From IMG/VR virus record IMGVR_UViG_3300033153_010753, positions 1-34,598 of that record: a stretch of DNA of 34,598 nucleotides. One strand, written 5' to 3'. Positions 9,415-18,468 of this stretch are shown piece after piece; the first letter of the stretch is position 1, and each line of letters opens with the position of its first letter. The DNA comes from a virus. The position numbers and the translations under genes were made by a program. The notes under the pieces were generated by a model. The model saw only the letters and a list, made by a program, of their open reading frames with translations, had not been told where the DNA came from and did no database searches.

Positions 9415-11418
9415 TTAATCTTCTAAGTCGAGATTCTCAATTTCCTCAATATCAATATCTTGTGATTCATCAATTTTTTGCGTACTGTTAATACTTTCGT
9501 TGTTTTCTAAAAGTTTATCTATCTCGGCAACCATATTAGCAGCACCTTTATTCAGTTTATCATTAATTTTATTATTTTCCTGAATTATCTCTTTTTGTTT
9601 AATCTTTTTCTTTTGTTCGGGTTCTTGTGTAGTACCGTAAACAAGTTTTTCAAGATGTTTATCATAATCTTCTTCAGTCATATTGGTTTCCATCATAGGA
9701 GCAGCACCAACACCACCACCCATAGGAGCAGCACCCATATCACCACCCATAGGAGCAGCACCTAATGACTCACCACCGCCTAATGGTGGCATACCACCAG
9801 CATCACCACCCATAGGAGCACCACCTTCTTCTGGTGGAGGCATACCTTCAGTACCGCCTGTCATTGCCATATCTTCAATCGGTTCACCGAATCTTTTATC
9901 GATATCAGTAAATAAACCAGACTTCTTAATTGTAACGGGTGAATCTTGAAGTTCCTGCATAACAACTTTCTCCATTTTCTGTTGTTTAAGGTCGTCAACA
10001 ATTTCTTTATCACTCATATTGAAAATCAGACGTTTGGCTGTGGTATGAGACATTGCTGCAATACCACCTTCAGCACGTGTTAACTCAGTATAGGTTTGAG
10101 CCTTATCACGTAGTAATTCTGATTTCAATAATTCTTGCTGTGTGCTTGGATTTGTAAGTGTTATTTGGAAACTACTTAAATCCTCACCACTATAACCCAA
10201 TAAATAAAGATGAACCATTGCCATCTTATTTAATTCCTGAATCATTGCTTGTTGAATACGATTGATTTTCTTGGCAAATCTAATATCGTATTGTGCCATG
10301 TTTTTACCTGCACCAGCAGCATCTTGAAAACTTAAAAATGGTTTTGGAACACCAAGACCAATAAATAAATTGTCTCTAAGATATTCAATGTCATGTATTT
10401 GGTCAAGGTTCTGTGCACCCGGTAGCGTCTCGATACCTGTCTGCGTGTTTGCGTTTCTTACTGGTAAGAAGTAATCTTCATCATTACCAAGAATATTGAA
10501 ACGGTAATCAATTTGACCGTCATTTGGTTGAACTTGTGCTGTTTTCTTAAACGTGGTCGCAACTTTATAGATATATTCTTCAATATCATCTTCATCAATG
10601 TTTCCAACGTCAATTTTAAACACTTTTTTCTCACCAGCACGAATAATACGGTAAGTAAGCATAGCGTCTTCAGCCATAACTAACTGACGGAATACTCTAC
10701 GAACTTTATTTAAAACCGATGAACCATAAGGTAAATATTTATCATCACCAAGGAGTCTAAAGTGGGCGATTTCAAACACATTAAATTCGTCACCAGTCAT
10801 TCTTTCTTTGAATTTCACCAATGGTTTTCCATTCTGAATTCTTTCAAACCTCTCAATTTCATAATTTACGAGTTGTTTCACGTGCGTAATACCTTTTTTT
10901 CGTTCACCATAGAGTAGAACGAAATTATCACCATATTTAACAGTATTTCTTACCCAGAATGGTAAGTTAACATTCACGTTTACTACATCATAGAAGAATT
11001 CTTCCAATAATATCTTGATTCTATCCTTACTTGAATAAATGTTGAGCATTTTACCATTTAAACCAATGGTTGTTGCTTCTTCCATGAATAAATCCAATGC
11101 TGATGAAATAATTGGGTAATATTCCATACCCTCATAGTCAATGTATGCTGGGAGTCGTGCTGCTTCATACTGAAGTGCTTTTTGGAAGCCACGGTCTGTT
11201 GTACGAAAGAATTTACTTTGAAGTTCACGCTTCTGTTCCAATTCCAAACCTTTTCTATGGATTTCTTCAGGAGTATTACCTTTGATAATAATCTTCGATT
11301 TCTGTGGTTCTTCTATAGGGGCAATTGGAGATGTTTCCTGATAACCAAATCCATCGAGATTCAACATTGCGTTCAGGTCTTGGTATATTGTTTTTTTACT
11401 ATTTTGTTCGCCAGCCAT
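9415..11418 (-). CDS. Portal protein, T4 gp20-like
   Basis: 667 aa. Characteristic gp20 features in order: DYEGMEYYPIISSALDLFMEEAT at about residues 94-116, WVRNTVKYGDNFVLLYG, the clip/wing region RVFRQLVMAEDAMLTYRIIR followed by KKVFKIDVGNI, and LFIGLGVPKPFL with the helical crown after it. Portals form the dodecameric DNA gate at the head vertex, nucleate prohead assembly and bind the terminase. The protein is longer than T4 gp20 (524 aa), mostly because of a C-terminal tail with repeated GAAPMGG units (about residues 520-580) and a charged helical end. The terminase gene is immediately upstream. Two GTATTTAT motifs lie between them. Confidence 0.95.
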   Translation of the reverse strand: MAGEQNSKKTIYQDLNAMLNLDGFGYQETSPIAPIEEPQKSKIIIKGNTPEEIHRKGLELEQKRELQSKFFRTTDRGFQKALQYEAARLPAYIDYEGMEYYPIISSALDLFMEEATTIGLNGKMLNIYSSKDRIKILLEEFFYDVVNVNVNLPFWVRNTVKYGDNFVLLYGERKKGITHVKQLVNYEIERFERIQNGKPLVKFKERMTGDEFNVFEIAHFRLLGDDKYLPYGSSVLNKVRRVFRQLVMAEDAMLTYRIIRAGEKKVFKIDVGNIDEDDIEEYIYKVATTFKKTAQVQPNDGQIDYRFNILGNDEDYFLPVRNANTQTGIETLPGAQNLDQIHDIEYLRDNLFIGLGVPKPFLSFQDAAGAGKNMAQYDIRFAKKINRIQQAMIQELNKMAMVHLYLLGYSGEDLSSFQITLTNPSTQQELLKSELLRDKAQTYTELTRAEGGIAAMSHTTAKRLIFNMSDKEIVDDLKQQKMEKVVMQELQDSPVTIKKSGLFTDIDKRFGEPIEDMAMTGGTEGMPPPEEGGAPMGGDAGGMPPLGGGESLGAAPMGGDMGAAPMGGGVGAAPMMETNMTEEDYDKHLEKLVYGTTQEPEQKKKIKQKEIIQENNKINDKLNKGAANMVAEIDKLLENNESINSTQKIDESQDIDIEEIENLDLED

Positions 11419-11441
11419 TATTATAATTTTTTATAGTTTTT

Positions 11442-11450
11442 TATAAATAC
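11442..11450 (-). promoter_or_regulatory. GTATTTATA motif upstream of portal gene
   Basis: Perfect motif about 24 nt before the portal ATG; a second copy (GTATTTATG) is at 11478-11486. Confidence 0.5.
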
Positions 11451-11477
11451 TCTGAAATTCTGAAAAAGTCAGTTATT

Positions 11478-11486
11478 CATAAATAC
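11478..11486 (-). promoter_or_regulatory. GTATTTATG motif just after terminase stop
   Basis: Second, more distal copy of the motif between terminase and portal. Confidence 0.35.
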
Positions 11487-11489
11487 ATT

Positions 11490-13604
11490 CTATCTTTTGT
11501 TTTTATCTTTTAATCCTTGAAATAACCACTCATTTGCTCCATATGGATTTAATGGGTTTACGCTGTCTGGTGAAATCATTGGTTTATTACTCAATTTTTT
11601 CTTCACGGCAATCTCTTTCATGTCATTTATTGTGAGGATTGAGTTAAGCATTTTTTCAGTAACACCCTTGTTTTGCTTGAATCTTGCCATATCAAAGTTC
11701 AACACAAATAACCCAATAGCCAGTCCCATGATACTGTCATCGTGGAAGGTACGTTTGTGGTCGGCAACACGGTTACCTGCTACGGTTACGAATGTCTTCA
11801 ATTCATCTAATAATCTAATTGACCTAATAATAACGTCTTCCAAATGAATTGCTCTTTGAAGTTCAAGAACAACTGATGGTCGGTTGTTGCCGATGAAGAA
11901 ACCGGGGATGAGGTCAACAACCGATACAGCACCATCAGGCATTTGCTTCTGACCTTTCTTAATATATCCCTGTAACCTGTCTCTTGTTGGTTTATGTGCA
12001 ACTTCGGCATAATGAATATTTTCATATCCAATTTCAAGCATTTTCTCAACAGTATGCACTCCATGACCACCAGTAACATCAACCACACAATATGCATCAT
12101 TATATTGTTTACCATATTGATAGGCAATTTCTGCAAGCAATTGTGGGGTAATTTTACCATAGTATTCAGCAACTTGTTCAACCTTATGTCGCTTAAATTT
12201 CTTCTTCTTACTAACACCAGTTCTCTTGTTTTTAATAATCTTTTCCTCAATTATCTCAATGGTTTTCAGAATGTTGATGGTTGAGTTGTCTTCCCCGTGC
12301 CCGGGCGATGCATCCAATGCCATAATATAATCTTCACCTTCAATCGGGTCTTCCCAAATCCACATTTTCTGTTCATCAAATTCTTGGCGTATTGGTGTTC
12401 GTATTTCTGTTTCCTGTATTCGTTTAAGATATTCTTCGGCAATAAAGTTATCACCTGAACCCAGAAACGAACAAAGTAATTCCTGCGCAATTTTACGCAT
12501 ATCACCGTTGGCATTACGAATTTGTTCATTAAACCATTCGTTACTTGCTTCCCAACCATCTTCAACTAATTGACTTCGTTGTTTGTGTGTTCTACCCTCG
12601 TCTTCTAATTTAATTTCGTCATTTTTACCTTTATTTTTCAACCAAACCAAATCCTTATTATATCTGGGGTCATTATACCACCAAAGTTCAACGGCATGGA
12701 AGTTATTATCGCCATTACGAGCACCTTGGAAATGCTTGTAGAATACAGCATCCAGACCAGAAGGTGTACTAACCATAATAGCACGACCACCAGTTACCAA
12801 AGTAGGTAATGCTGATGTCCAGAACACATCACCCTTTTCTGCCCATGCAGTTTCATCCCAAAACAATAGTGTTGGTGTCATACCACGAATTGATTTAGAT
12901 GCAAAAGCACCAAGCCTTGATTTATTGTCGTAAATTTTAAGTTTTTGGGTGTCTTTTAAATTCTCTTCAGTATTTCTACCAGTCTTCGGTCTTAACCAAG
13001 CTGGACAACTTTCAATAAATTCAACAACATCACTCATCAATTCACCTGTAGCGGTTTCCAGTTTATCGGCAACAATTGCAACTGCCCTGTTCCGATTAAA
13101 CATAACATACCAAGCAATATACGCACAAGTAGTTGTTGACACACCAGCCTGACGATATTTGTTTGCTACAACAAATCGGTTGTTCTGATACGAATCAATT
13201 AAATCTTTTTGGAAGTCAAACAATTTAAAGGGCACAATTGTGCCAGCAACACCTTGCGTCTGGTCAAAAATTGTTAAAAATGTTTCAATGAAATAAATTG
13301 GGTTTGCTGCACAACGAATAATCTCATCCTCTTGCTCTTCAAATGTTAATTCGCTGACTTTTTTTATCACACCTGATTTGGTGACGATTATCGCTTCGAG
13401 ATTATTGGATGCCTTTCTAAGTTTCTTTGCCAAATCTCTGGCTTCTTCCTTTTCCCTTTCCCTTTGTGCGTTATATGGTATTAAAGGAACATGTTCTGGA
13501 AATTCAGTATCATCCTGTTCAGGGACATCATTTAAATTAAGATTTAGATTAACTTTATCCTTCTCAGGAGCACCATCTAAATTTATATCGAATTCATCAC
13601 TCAT
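11490..13604 (-). CDS. Large terminase subunit (ATPase and nuclease), T4 gp17-like
   Basis: 704 aa. The N-terminal packaging ATPase shows the Walker A-like loop NKYRQAGVSTTT (residues 148-159), Walker B TLLFWDETAW (245-254, catalytic Glu251) and the coupling motif MVSTPSG (277-283). The C-terminal RNase H-like nuclease has three acidic positions in ALDASPGHG (Asp431), CVVDVTGG (Asp509) and HDDSIMGLA (Asp622/623). The enzyme pumps DNA through the portal and cuts concatemers. Length and domain order match gp17 (610 aa) with extra N-terminal charged residues. It is followed directly by the portal gene. No small terminase was recognised in the window. A GTATTTATT motif lies about 18 nt upstream. 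Confidence 0.97.
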   Translation of the reverse strand: MSDEFDINLDGAPEKDKVNLNLNLNDVPEQDDTEFPEHVPLIPYNAQREREKEEARDLAKKLRKASNNLEAIIVTKSGVIKKVSELTFEEQEDEIIRCAANPIYFIETFLTIFDQTQGVAGTIVPFKLFDFQKDLIDSYQNNRFVVANKYRQAGVSTTTCAYIAWYVMFNRNRAVAIVADKLETATGELMSDVVEFIESCPAWLRPKTGRNTEENLKDTQKLKIYDNKSRLGAFASKSIRGMTPTLLFWDETAWAEKGDVFWTSALPTLVTGGRAIMVSTPSGLDAVFYKHFQGARNGDNNFHAVELWWYNDPRYNKDLVWLKNKGKNDEIKLEDEGRTHKQRSQLVEDGWEASNEWFNEQIRNANGDMRKIAQELLCSFLGSGDNFIAEEYLKRIQETEIRTPIRQEFDEQKMWIWEDPIEGEDYIMALDASPGHGEDNSTINILKTIEIIEEKIIKNKRTGVSKKKKFKRHKVEQVAEYYGKITPQLLAEIAYQYGKQYNDAYCVVDVTGGHGVHTVEKMLEIGYENIHYAEVAHKPTRDRLQGYIKKGQKQMPDGAVSVVDLIPGFFIGNNRPSVVLELQRAIHLEDVIIRSIRLLDELKTFVTVAGNRVADHKRTFHDDSIMGLAIGLFVLNFDMARFKQNKGVTEKMLNSILTINDMKEIAVKKKLSNKPMISPDSVNPLNPYGANEWLFQGLKDKNKR

Positions 13605-13621
13605 TTATGAAAATGTTTATA

Positions 13622-13630
13622 AATAAATAC
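13622..13630 (-). promoter_or_regulatory. GTATTTATT motif upstream of terminase
   Basis: Motif variant about 18 nt before ATG 13604; the following bases (TATAAAC) extend the AT-rich core. Confidence 0.45.
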
Positions 13631-13649
13631 TTATAAACATAAAACAGCA

Positions 13650-13681
13650 AAGCACAACACATATCTCGACATGTCGTGCTT
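13650..13681. terminator. Imperfect hairpin between 162-aa gene and terminase
   Basis: AAGCACAACA and TGTCGTGCTT pair over 10 positions (one G-U) around a 12-nt loop. Read on the minus strand it is followed by TGCTGTTTT, so it could be a weak terminator of the upstream gene. A regulatory hairpin is equally possible. Confidence 0.35.
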
Positions 13682-13714
13682 CGATTTCCTTCGCCCAAAT
13701 GGTGCGATGAACAC

Positions 13715-14203
13715 TTATTCAAATTTAATAGAGGAAGTCTCTACAAATTCATTATCTTTTAAAATTATTTTCTTACTACTTAATAAATCTTTAATTCTTT
13801 CCAATGTCATACCATAATGGAATACCAATATCGGCTCATCTTCACCATCTTCCCCAAACATCTGTTCGTAATCACTAAAAGCAGTGTTACCATCACCCTC
13901 TTTCTCAATCTCATACGCTAATGCATGAATGGTATAAACACCATGCATATACTCTCTATCGACTGCTTCATGCAAACAAAATAAGTCAAATGAAGATGTT
14001 TTTAAATTAAAAATTGCATTGATGAATTCCTCTGTTGGTGGTTCTGCATTATTAACTGCTGGAGATAAATCCCAACACCAACCTTCAATATCAATATTTG
14101 TGTGGTCTAATGAAAAAATGAATTCATATAATCCTTCATCCTTGGCATTATAGCCAATCTTTAAAACATAAATCAGTTTTAATTTCTTTTCATCGTATTC
14201 CAT
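13715..14203 (-). CDS. Acidic protein of unknown function (162 aa)
   Basis: Soluble, acidic and Trp-containing (EGWCWDLSPAVN near residues 40-51), with an acidic stretch FGEDGEDEPILVFHYG near 116-131. No signal peptide, membrane segment or known motif. It stands alone between a hairpin on its 3' side and its own GTATTTATA site about 13 nt upstream. I do not recognise a family. Confidence 0.7.
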   Translation of the reverse strand: MEYDEKKLKLIYVLKIGYNAKDEGLYEFIFSLDHTNIDIEGWCWDLSPAVNNAEPPTEEFINAIFNLKTSSFDLFCLHEAVDREYMHGVYTIHALAYEIEKEGDGNTAFSDYEQMFGEDGEDEPILVFHYGMTLERIKDLLSSKKIILKDNEFVETSSIKFE

Positions 14204-14216
14204 AATATGATTTTAA

Positions 14217-14225
14217 TATAAATAC
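14217..14225 (-). promoter_or_regulatory. GTATTTATA motif upstream of 162-aa gene
   Basis: Perfect sense-strand motif about 13 nt before ATG 14203. Confidence 0.5.
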
Positions 14226-14259
14226 TGAATACAAGAAAATAAAAAGCCATGAATATGAC

Positions 14260-14667
14260 TTAATTATTACTTAATGCAAGACCTGTCTGTTGATTTATTG
14301 TGTCAAGGGAAAAATTGTATTCAGATAATCTCTTCATTTCCTTGTTCTTGAAATATATGTGTAAGAAGTGGAAAATCGCAGACACACCTAAAACAAATAT
14401 TGAAACAGTTGGATTCATAAACGAAACCAATACTGTAAGACCAGCAAAAACAATTCTAAGAATACCAGAAACATACTTCCAACTCAAGATGATATTAAGA
14501 ACATCATCACAATATGTCATAAGCAATCTCCTATATTCTAACCAATTACATTCAGAATTATCTTCTTTCGTTCCCTGAACCTCAGTAAAGATTTCGAGTT
14601 CACGGTGTTTTGAACCACCAATATAGGTTCTTTTGAATTTTAATCCGTTAAATTTTCTATGTATCAT
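14260..14667 (-). CDS. Small two-helix membrane protein of unknown function
   Basis: 135 aa with a soluble charged N-terminal half and a hydrophobic hairpin at about residues 66-108 (SGILRIVFAGLTVLVSF, then TVSIFVLGVSAIFHFLH), followed by a short basic tail. Two closely spaced helices would suit a small inner-membrane protein such as a superinfection or lysis accessory factor, but nothing identifies it. Unlike its neighbours it has the TTGTAACA/TATAAT-type promoter (14690-14720) and an AAAGGA Shine-Dalgarno-like site. Its timing is therefore probably different from that of the head genes. Confidence 0.65.
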   Translation of the reverse strand: MIHRKFNGLKFKRTYIGGSKHRELEIFTEVQGTKEDNSECNWLEYRRLLMTYCDDVLNIILSWKYVSGILRIVFAGLTVLVSFMNPTVSIFVLGVSAIFHFLHIYFKNKEMKRLSEYNFSLDTINQQTGLALSNN

Positions 14668-14689
14668 AATTTTTCCTTTCGTTATGCTG

Positions 14690-14720
14690 ATTATACGATA
14701 AAGATAAAAAAATGTTACAA
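14690..14720 (-). promoter_or_regulatory. TTGTAACA...CGTATAAT promoter (minus copy)
   Basis: TTGTAA (14715-14720) and TATAAT (14690-14695) are 19 nt apart with the conserved CATTTTT after the first box and CG before the second. Four plus-strand copies occur at 22693, 24240, 27891 and 32333. It directly follows the terminator of the upstream 843-aa gene. Confidence 0.7.
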
Positions 14721-14746
14721 AAAAACCCGAATTTCTTCGGGTTTTT
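14721..14746 (-). terminator. Strong intrinsic terminator (possibly bidirectional)
   Basis: Stem AAAAACCCGAA/TTCGGGTTTTT with a 4-nt loop, T-tracts on both strands. It ends the 843-aa gene on the minus strand. Confidence 0.85.
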
Positions 14747-14771
14747 TTATTATTGGTTCGATTATTATTAA

Positions 14772-17303
14772 TTAAACACCACCCAATTGAGTTTTACCTT
14801 GTGTTCCACCTTGTCTGAATTGACTAAGTGTTGCTGCATCTTTAACGTCTTTACCAGCATACTCAACAGTATTTTGGTCTGCAAGTCTTAATGTACCACC
14901 ACCACCTTGAACATATTGTTGTAAAATATTATACTTTAAATCTAATGGTGTTGTTTTTGCTGCCCTACCAATTGCACCCATTCGAGGGTTAATTAAAATA
15001 GCACCAAAAAACTTCTGGAATAATCTTTCAACACCAGCTTCATCATTAGGGTCAAGTTTGGCAAATGCTCCAGCAGGGTTATATCCAATTCCAAAAATTT
15101 CATCTATGTTTTCGTCAACTTTTTTTTTCGCCTCTGATTCGTATAGATTGAATTGCTTATCAATAATCCTATCGAGTTTCTGAAGTTTTTCTGACTTCTT
15201 ACTTTCATTCAAACTTGGCTTTTTAATGCCAGCATGTTCTTGGAGTCTATTACGAACATATGTTCTGAGTTTTGCTTCGCTTTCACCTAATGAAACACTA
15301 ACTGCATCTTTAGTTACTTCAACAGTTGTTATTTCAGCACCTTCGGGTTTTACAACTCCACCACCCATTGGGTCAAAACCTACACCGAATTCAGCATTAG
15401 GTTGTTCTCTGTCTTTAGTTAAATCCAAAACATCATCACCTTCTGGAGCAATATCTATACCTTCTACGTCTTCACCTTCTTTTTCATCGCCTTCTTTCAT
15501 TTCAACTTCAGGAACATTATCTGAACTAAGTTTCTTACCACCTTTTTCAACTACTTTAATATTAACATCTTCCTCAATTGCTGCATCTTCCATCATAGGT
15601 TGAACTTCTGTACTATCAACTGGAATACCTTCTTCATTAGTGTATTGACCAAGACTTGCGCCACCACCAGCAGCAACCTGATTTTTGATTGTTGTTAAAA
15701 TGCTTGCAATATTAATAGGTTCTTTACCAGCCTTTTGCATTCTGTTATTTAAAGAACCTATTTGCTGACCAAGATTTGCTGCAATACCTTCGAGTTTCTT
15801 AACTTCTTTTGGAAGTTCACCAGCATGATATGTTTGTTTAACTGCTGTTGCAGCTTGTCCAACTGCTTGTTGAACCTGACCTGCTTTTTGAGCAATTCCT
15901 TGACCAACAGCCTGTGCACCTTGTTTGATACCCTGACCTGCTGCTTTACCAAGATTTCTTAAACCACCAAAAAGTTCAGAAATTTGCATTGCTTTATCTT
16001 CAGCACTGGTTTCATTCATTTCCTGTGAAAACGGCTCAACGCCACCAGCATATTCATCATGACCATATTCGCCTTTAAGTTTTTCTATGATTTCGGGAGT
16101 AATAAATAAAGCGACTGCTTTAAAGTCACCATCATTTTGTCCTTCACCATGTGCGTTCGCATAACCACTTACTAAATTTGTCATTTCTTCTGCACCACAT
16201 TCCTGAATCGATTCTGCGGTATAACCACGTGATTCAGCATATTGTGCGAAACCACCACATTCTGCACACCCCTGCTTCTCTTCAAGTTCAATTTCTTCTG
16301 GTTCGGTAGGAGTAATTTCAGGTTCAGGTTCAGTATCTTCAACGTTTTGTCCCAAGTCTTCAATTTCACTGTCTGGAACAACCTTTGTAATTTTTTCTGC
16401 CATTTCTTTTCTGTCTTCGATATCGATTTCAGGGAAATCATCTTTAAAAGCAGAAAGAAATGAATTTACATATGATTTAACTTGAGGTTCAGTTAATTCT
16501 GTTTTTCTTAATGTATTTGTTAATTTACCAAGAGTTTTTTCGATTTCTCTTGTTGCTTCACTTTCAGGGTCTTCTACAGCAACCTCTTCTTCACCACCTT
16601 CTGGAGCAACTTCACCATCAGCAGCAATTTCTTCTTCACCACCAGCTAAAGGGTCATCAATTGCACCTTCTTCACCACCAGCTAAAGGGTCTACTTCACC
16701 ACCCAAATCTTCCATACCATCAACAGGTGCTTCACCACCATCAACAGGTGGAGCAACTTCACCACCAGCAATTGCATCAAGACCAGCATCCATTTCGGCA
16801 GCACCGTCATCAGCAGGAATCTCAGGAACAGGTTCGGCAGGAACTTCAGCAGCAGCCGTAGCAGCGTCTAAGTCATCAACCTTACTTGCAGCCATTTCAA
16901 TTTCTTGACCCGCTTTGTCTTCAGTTAAAATTTCTTTCTTAGGCATAATCTTACTTCCGCTTGGATTTACTTTGGTTGTAACACCTTCGTTAACAGTTTG
17001 AAGTAAAAAGTTTCTATTCTTTTTTGCTTCTGCCAATTTAGTATATTGATATTCAGTGATATTCTGCACACCACCAATGTATGCGAAGTCCGCAACATTT
17101 AGGTTTTCATTTAAACCACCTTTTTTAATATAATATTTATGTTGTTCTTTAACGATACCGTATGCAACTCCATTAGCTGCTCTTTCGACATCAACTAAAG
17201 TCCCTAAAGTGCGGTTTTTAGATTCGTTTACTGAAGTCTTATTAACCCCAGCAAGATTTCTCATTCTTGCTGCTTGTGCTTCTTCTGATGTATGTTTCTT
17301 CAT
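14772..17303 (-). CDS. Large acidic low-complexity protein, probable virion/head component
   Basis: 843 aa. A basic N-terminus (about residues 1-130, with VNES near residue 25) is followed by an Ala/Pro/Gly/Asp/Glu-rich region with DPLAGGEE repeats (about 130-260), an acidic helical middle, a CAECGGFA pair of Cys near 345, an Ala/Gln-rich helical stretch (GQGIAQKAGQVQQAVGQAA), and a folded C-terminus after about residue 720. SLNES occurs near 710. Composition and position among structural genes suggest an internal head or core protein, but I recognise no family. It has its own GTATTTATA site about 40 nt upstream and a strong terminator just downstream, so it is probably monocistronic. Confidence 0.7.
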   Translation of the reverse strand: MKKHTSEEAQAARMRNLAGVNKTSVNESKNRTLGTLVDVERAANGVAYGIVKEQHKYYIKKGGLNENLNVADFAYIGGVQNITEYQYTKLAEAKKNRNFLLQTVNEGVTTKVNPSGSKIMPKKEILTEDKAGQEIEMAASKVDDLDAATAAAEVPAEPVPEIPADDGAAEMDAGLDAIAGGEVAPPVDGGEAPVDGMEDLGGEVDPLAGGEEGAIDDPLAGGEEEIAADGEVAPEGGEEEVAVEDPESEATREIEKTLGKLTNTLRKTELTEPQVKSYVNSFLSAFKDDFPEIDIEDRKEMAEKITKVVPDSEIEDLGQNVEDTEPEPEITPTEPEEIELEEKQGCAECGGFAQYAESRGYTAESIQECGAEEMTNLVSGYANAHGEGQNDGDFKAVALFITPEIIEKLKGEYGHDEYAGGVEPFSQEMNETSAEDKAMQISELFGGLRNLGKAAGQGIKQGAQAVGQGIAQKAGQVQQAVGQAATAVKQTYHAGELPKEVKKLEGIAANLGQQIGSLNNRMQKAGKEPINIASILTTIKNQVAAGGGASLGQYTNEEGIPVDSTEVQPMMEDAAIEEDVNIKVVEKGGKKLSSDNVPEVEMKEGDEKEGEDVEGIDIAPEGDDVLDLTKDREQPNAEFGVGFDPMGGGVVKPEGAEITTVEVTKDAVSVSLGESEAKLRTYVRNRLQEHAGIKKPSLNESKKSEKLQKLDRIIDKQFNLYESEAKKKVDENIDEIFGIGYNPAGAFAKLDPNDEAGVERLFQKFFGAILINPRMGAIGRAAKTTPLDLKYNILQQYVQGGGGTLRLADQNTVEYAGKDVKDAATLSQFRQGGTQGKTQLGGV

Positions 17304-17343
17304 TTGAATATATTTTTGTGCAAATTATTTAACTTATATTTTT

Positions 17344-17352
17344 TATAAATAC
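17344..17352 (-). promoter_or_regulatory. GTATTTATA motif upstream of 843-aa gene
   Basis: Perfect motif about 40 nt before ATG 17303; it falls between the 82-aa gene and this one. Confidence 0.5.
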
Positions 17353-17379
17353 TTTATTATGACTAAAAAAATAGATATG

Positions 17380-17628
17380 TTATATTATTTCATTCTTTTG
17401 GTCAACAATTTTATGTTTAACGAGCATCTCATAAACTCTGGGAGTTATCAAATTTTTTCGCTCATAATCTTTAATAACAGATTGATTTACCTTTTCACGT
17501 GAAATATTTTCATTTAAAAACTTCACATTTTTATGTAAACTTTCCACAATGTCATAGAAAATTTTTTCTGCTTTTTTTCTCTCGACATATTCATTCAATT
17601 GTGCTTTAGTTACTAAAAATCTTTTCAT
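17380..17628 (-). CDS. Small basic helical protein of unknown function (82 aa)
   Basis: Begins MKRFLVTKAQLNEYVERKKAEK and is helical and Lys/Glu-rich throughout. It has an LNE sequence at residues 11-13, recalling the L-x-E cleavage consensus of gp21-type proteases. The ATG at 17628 comes 3 nt after the stop of the 270-aa nucleotidyltransferase gene, so it is probably coupled to it and shares its transcript. No recognised domain. Confidence 0.65.
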   Translation of the reverse strand: MKRFLVTKAQLNEYVERKKAEKIFYDIVESLHKNVKFLNENISREKVNQSVIKDYERKNLITPRVYEMLVKHKIVDQKNEII

Positions 17629-17631
17629 GGT

Positions 17632-18444
17632 TTAATCTGTAAATTCGTTGAGACTTAATTCTTTTGTAAGATAATCGTTTTTTAAATCAACCATCTTACC
17701 CAGATATCCCGTATTTCTCAGAACTTTGAAAGCAAGATTTTCTGATGAAAATTCACCGCTTCTATCAAGTCCTGATTGTCTTAATTTTTTTATTTTGTTT
17801 TTCAGTTGTTCGTGTTTATTCAGAAAATCATCCTTGCTCTTATTAGTTTCCAAGTCATCAATAGCATTCATTAAATCCGCAGATTTCAACTGAACATTTG
17901 CGCTATCAATGTTTACGATTTTCTTGGTTGGTTTTCTAATCCAGTCGTCTTTAACTAATGAATATGTACCAGAAGAATGATGTGGTTCAGCACTGTCTTG
18001 GAAATACATTTCAACATCATGTCCTTTTACTTGTATAGGTAATCTATCTGCCCATAATGCTTTTTTTAATCTAAAAAAGTCACCAACAAATTCTTTGTTT
18101 TCGGAAATCTGGGTAAAATCAAGAATAACATGAACATCTAAATCAGAATTTTCGTTATAATTGTAATTTGCCATACTCCCCGTTAATATGATATCGGCAA
18201 ATGTAAGAGTCTCTGCATCACAGAACTCAATAAATCTTTTTGCGTTCATTAATAACGCTTTTCTGACATCAGGTTTTATTTTTACATCAGAATCCCAAAT
18301 AAGCGGATTGAGTGTATCATGTAATTGAATACTTGACACATCAACATTATCTGGTTCAACCACTTCTTTCAGTTCATCTGAAATACTATGTTTTCTCCAA
18401 TACTTACCTGCCCAGAAACGGGGGTTCTTTTTTACCTCATTCAT
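17632..18444 (-). CDS. Nucleotidyltransferase-fold protein
   Basis: 270 aa. Carries the polymerase-beta-like signature ILTGSMANYNYNENSDLDVH: GS at residues 89-90, Asp101 and Asp103 as metal ligands, and a likely third carboxylate in GHDVEMYF (Asp143/Glu145). The family transfers NMP to a protein, RNA or small molecule. Similar genes are common in T4-type phages, but their substrates are unknown to me. It reads between the 154-aa putative internal protein (stop at 18469) and the 82-aa gene, in one operon. Many nearby tRNAs lack an encoded CCA, but nothing here shows a CCA-adding enzyme; the fold is all that can be claimed. Confidence 0.75.
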   Translation of the reverse strand: MNEVKKNPRFWAGKYWRKHSISDELKEVVEPDNVDVSSIQLHDTLNPLIWDSDVKIKPDVRKALLMNAKRFIEFCDAETLTFADIILTGSMANYNYNENSDLDVHVILDFTQISENKEFVGDFFRLKKALWADRLPIQVKGHDVEMYFQDSAEPHHSSGTYSLVKDDWIRKPTKKIVNIDSANVQLKSADLMNAIDDLETNKSKDDFLNKHEQLKNKIKKLRQSGLDRSGEFSSENLAFKVLRNTGYLGKMVDLKNDYLTKELSLNEFTD

Positions 18445-18468
18445 ACCGTTACTAAGTAAAATATTTAT

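Noticed and set aside
9683-9949. Plus-strand ORF rich in Pro/Ile antisense to the portal tail; similar ones at 15226, 16511 and 25898
   Set aside because: Shadows of low-complexity coding sequence on the other strand.
17632-18444. CCA-adding enzyme for the CCA-less tRNAs
   Set aside because: Only the generic nucleotidyltransferase signature is present; CCA-enzyme specificity motifs were not seen.
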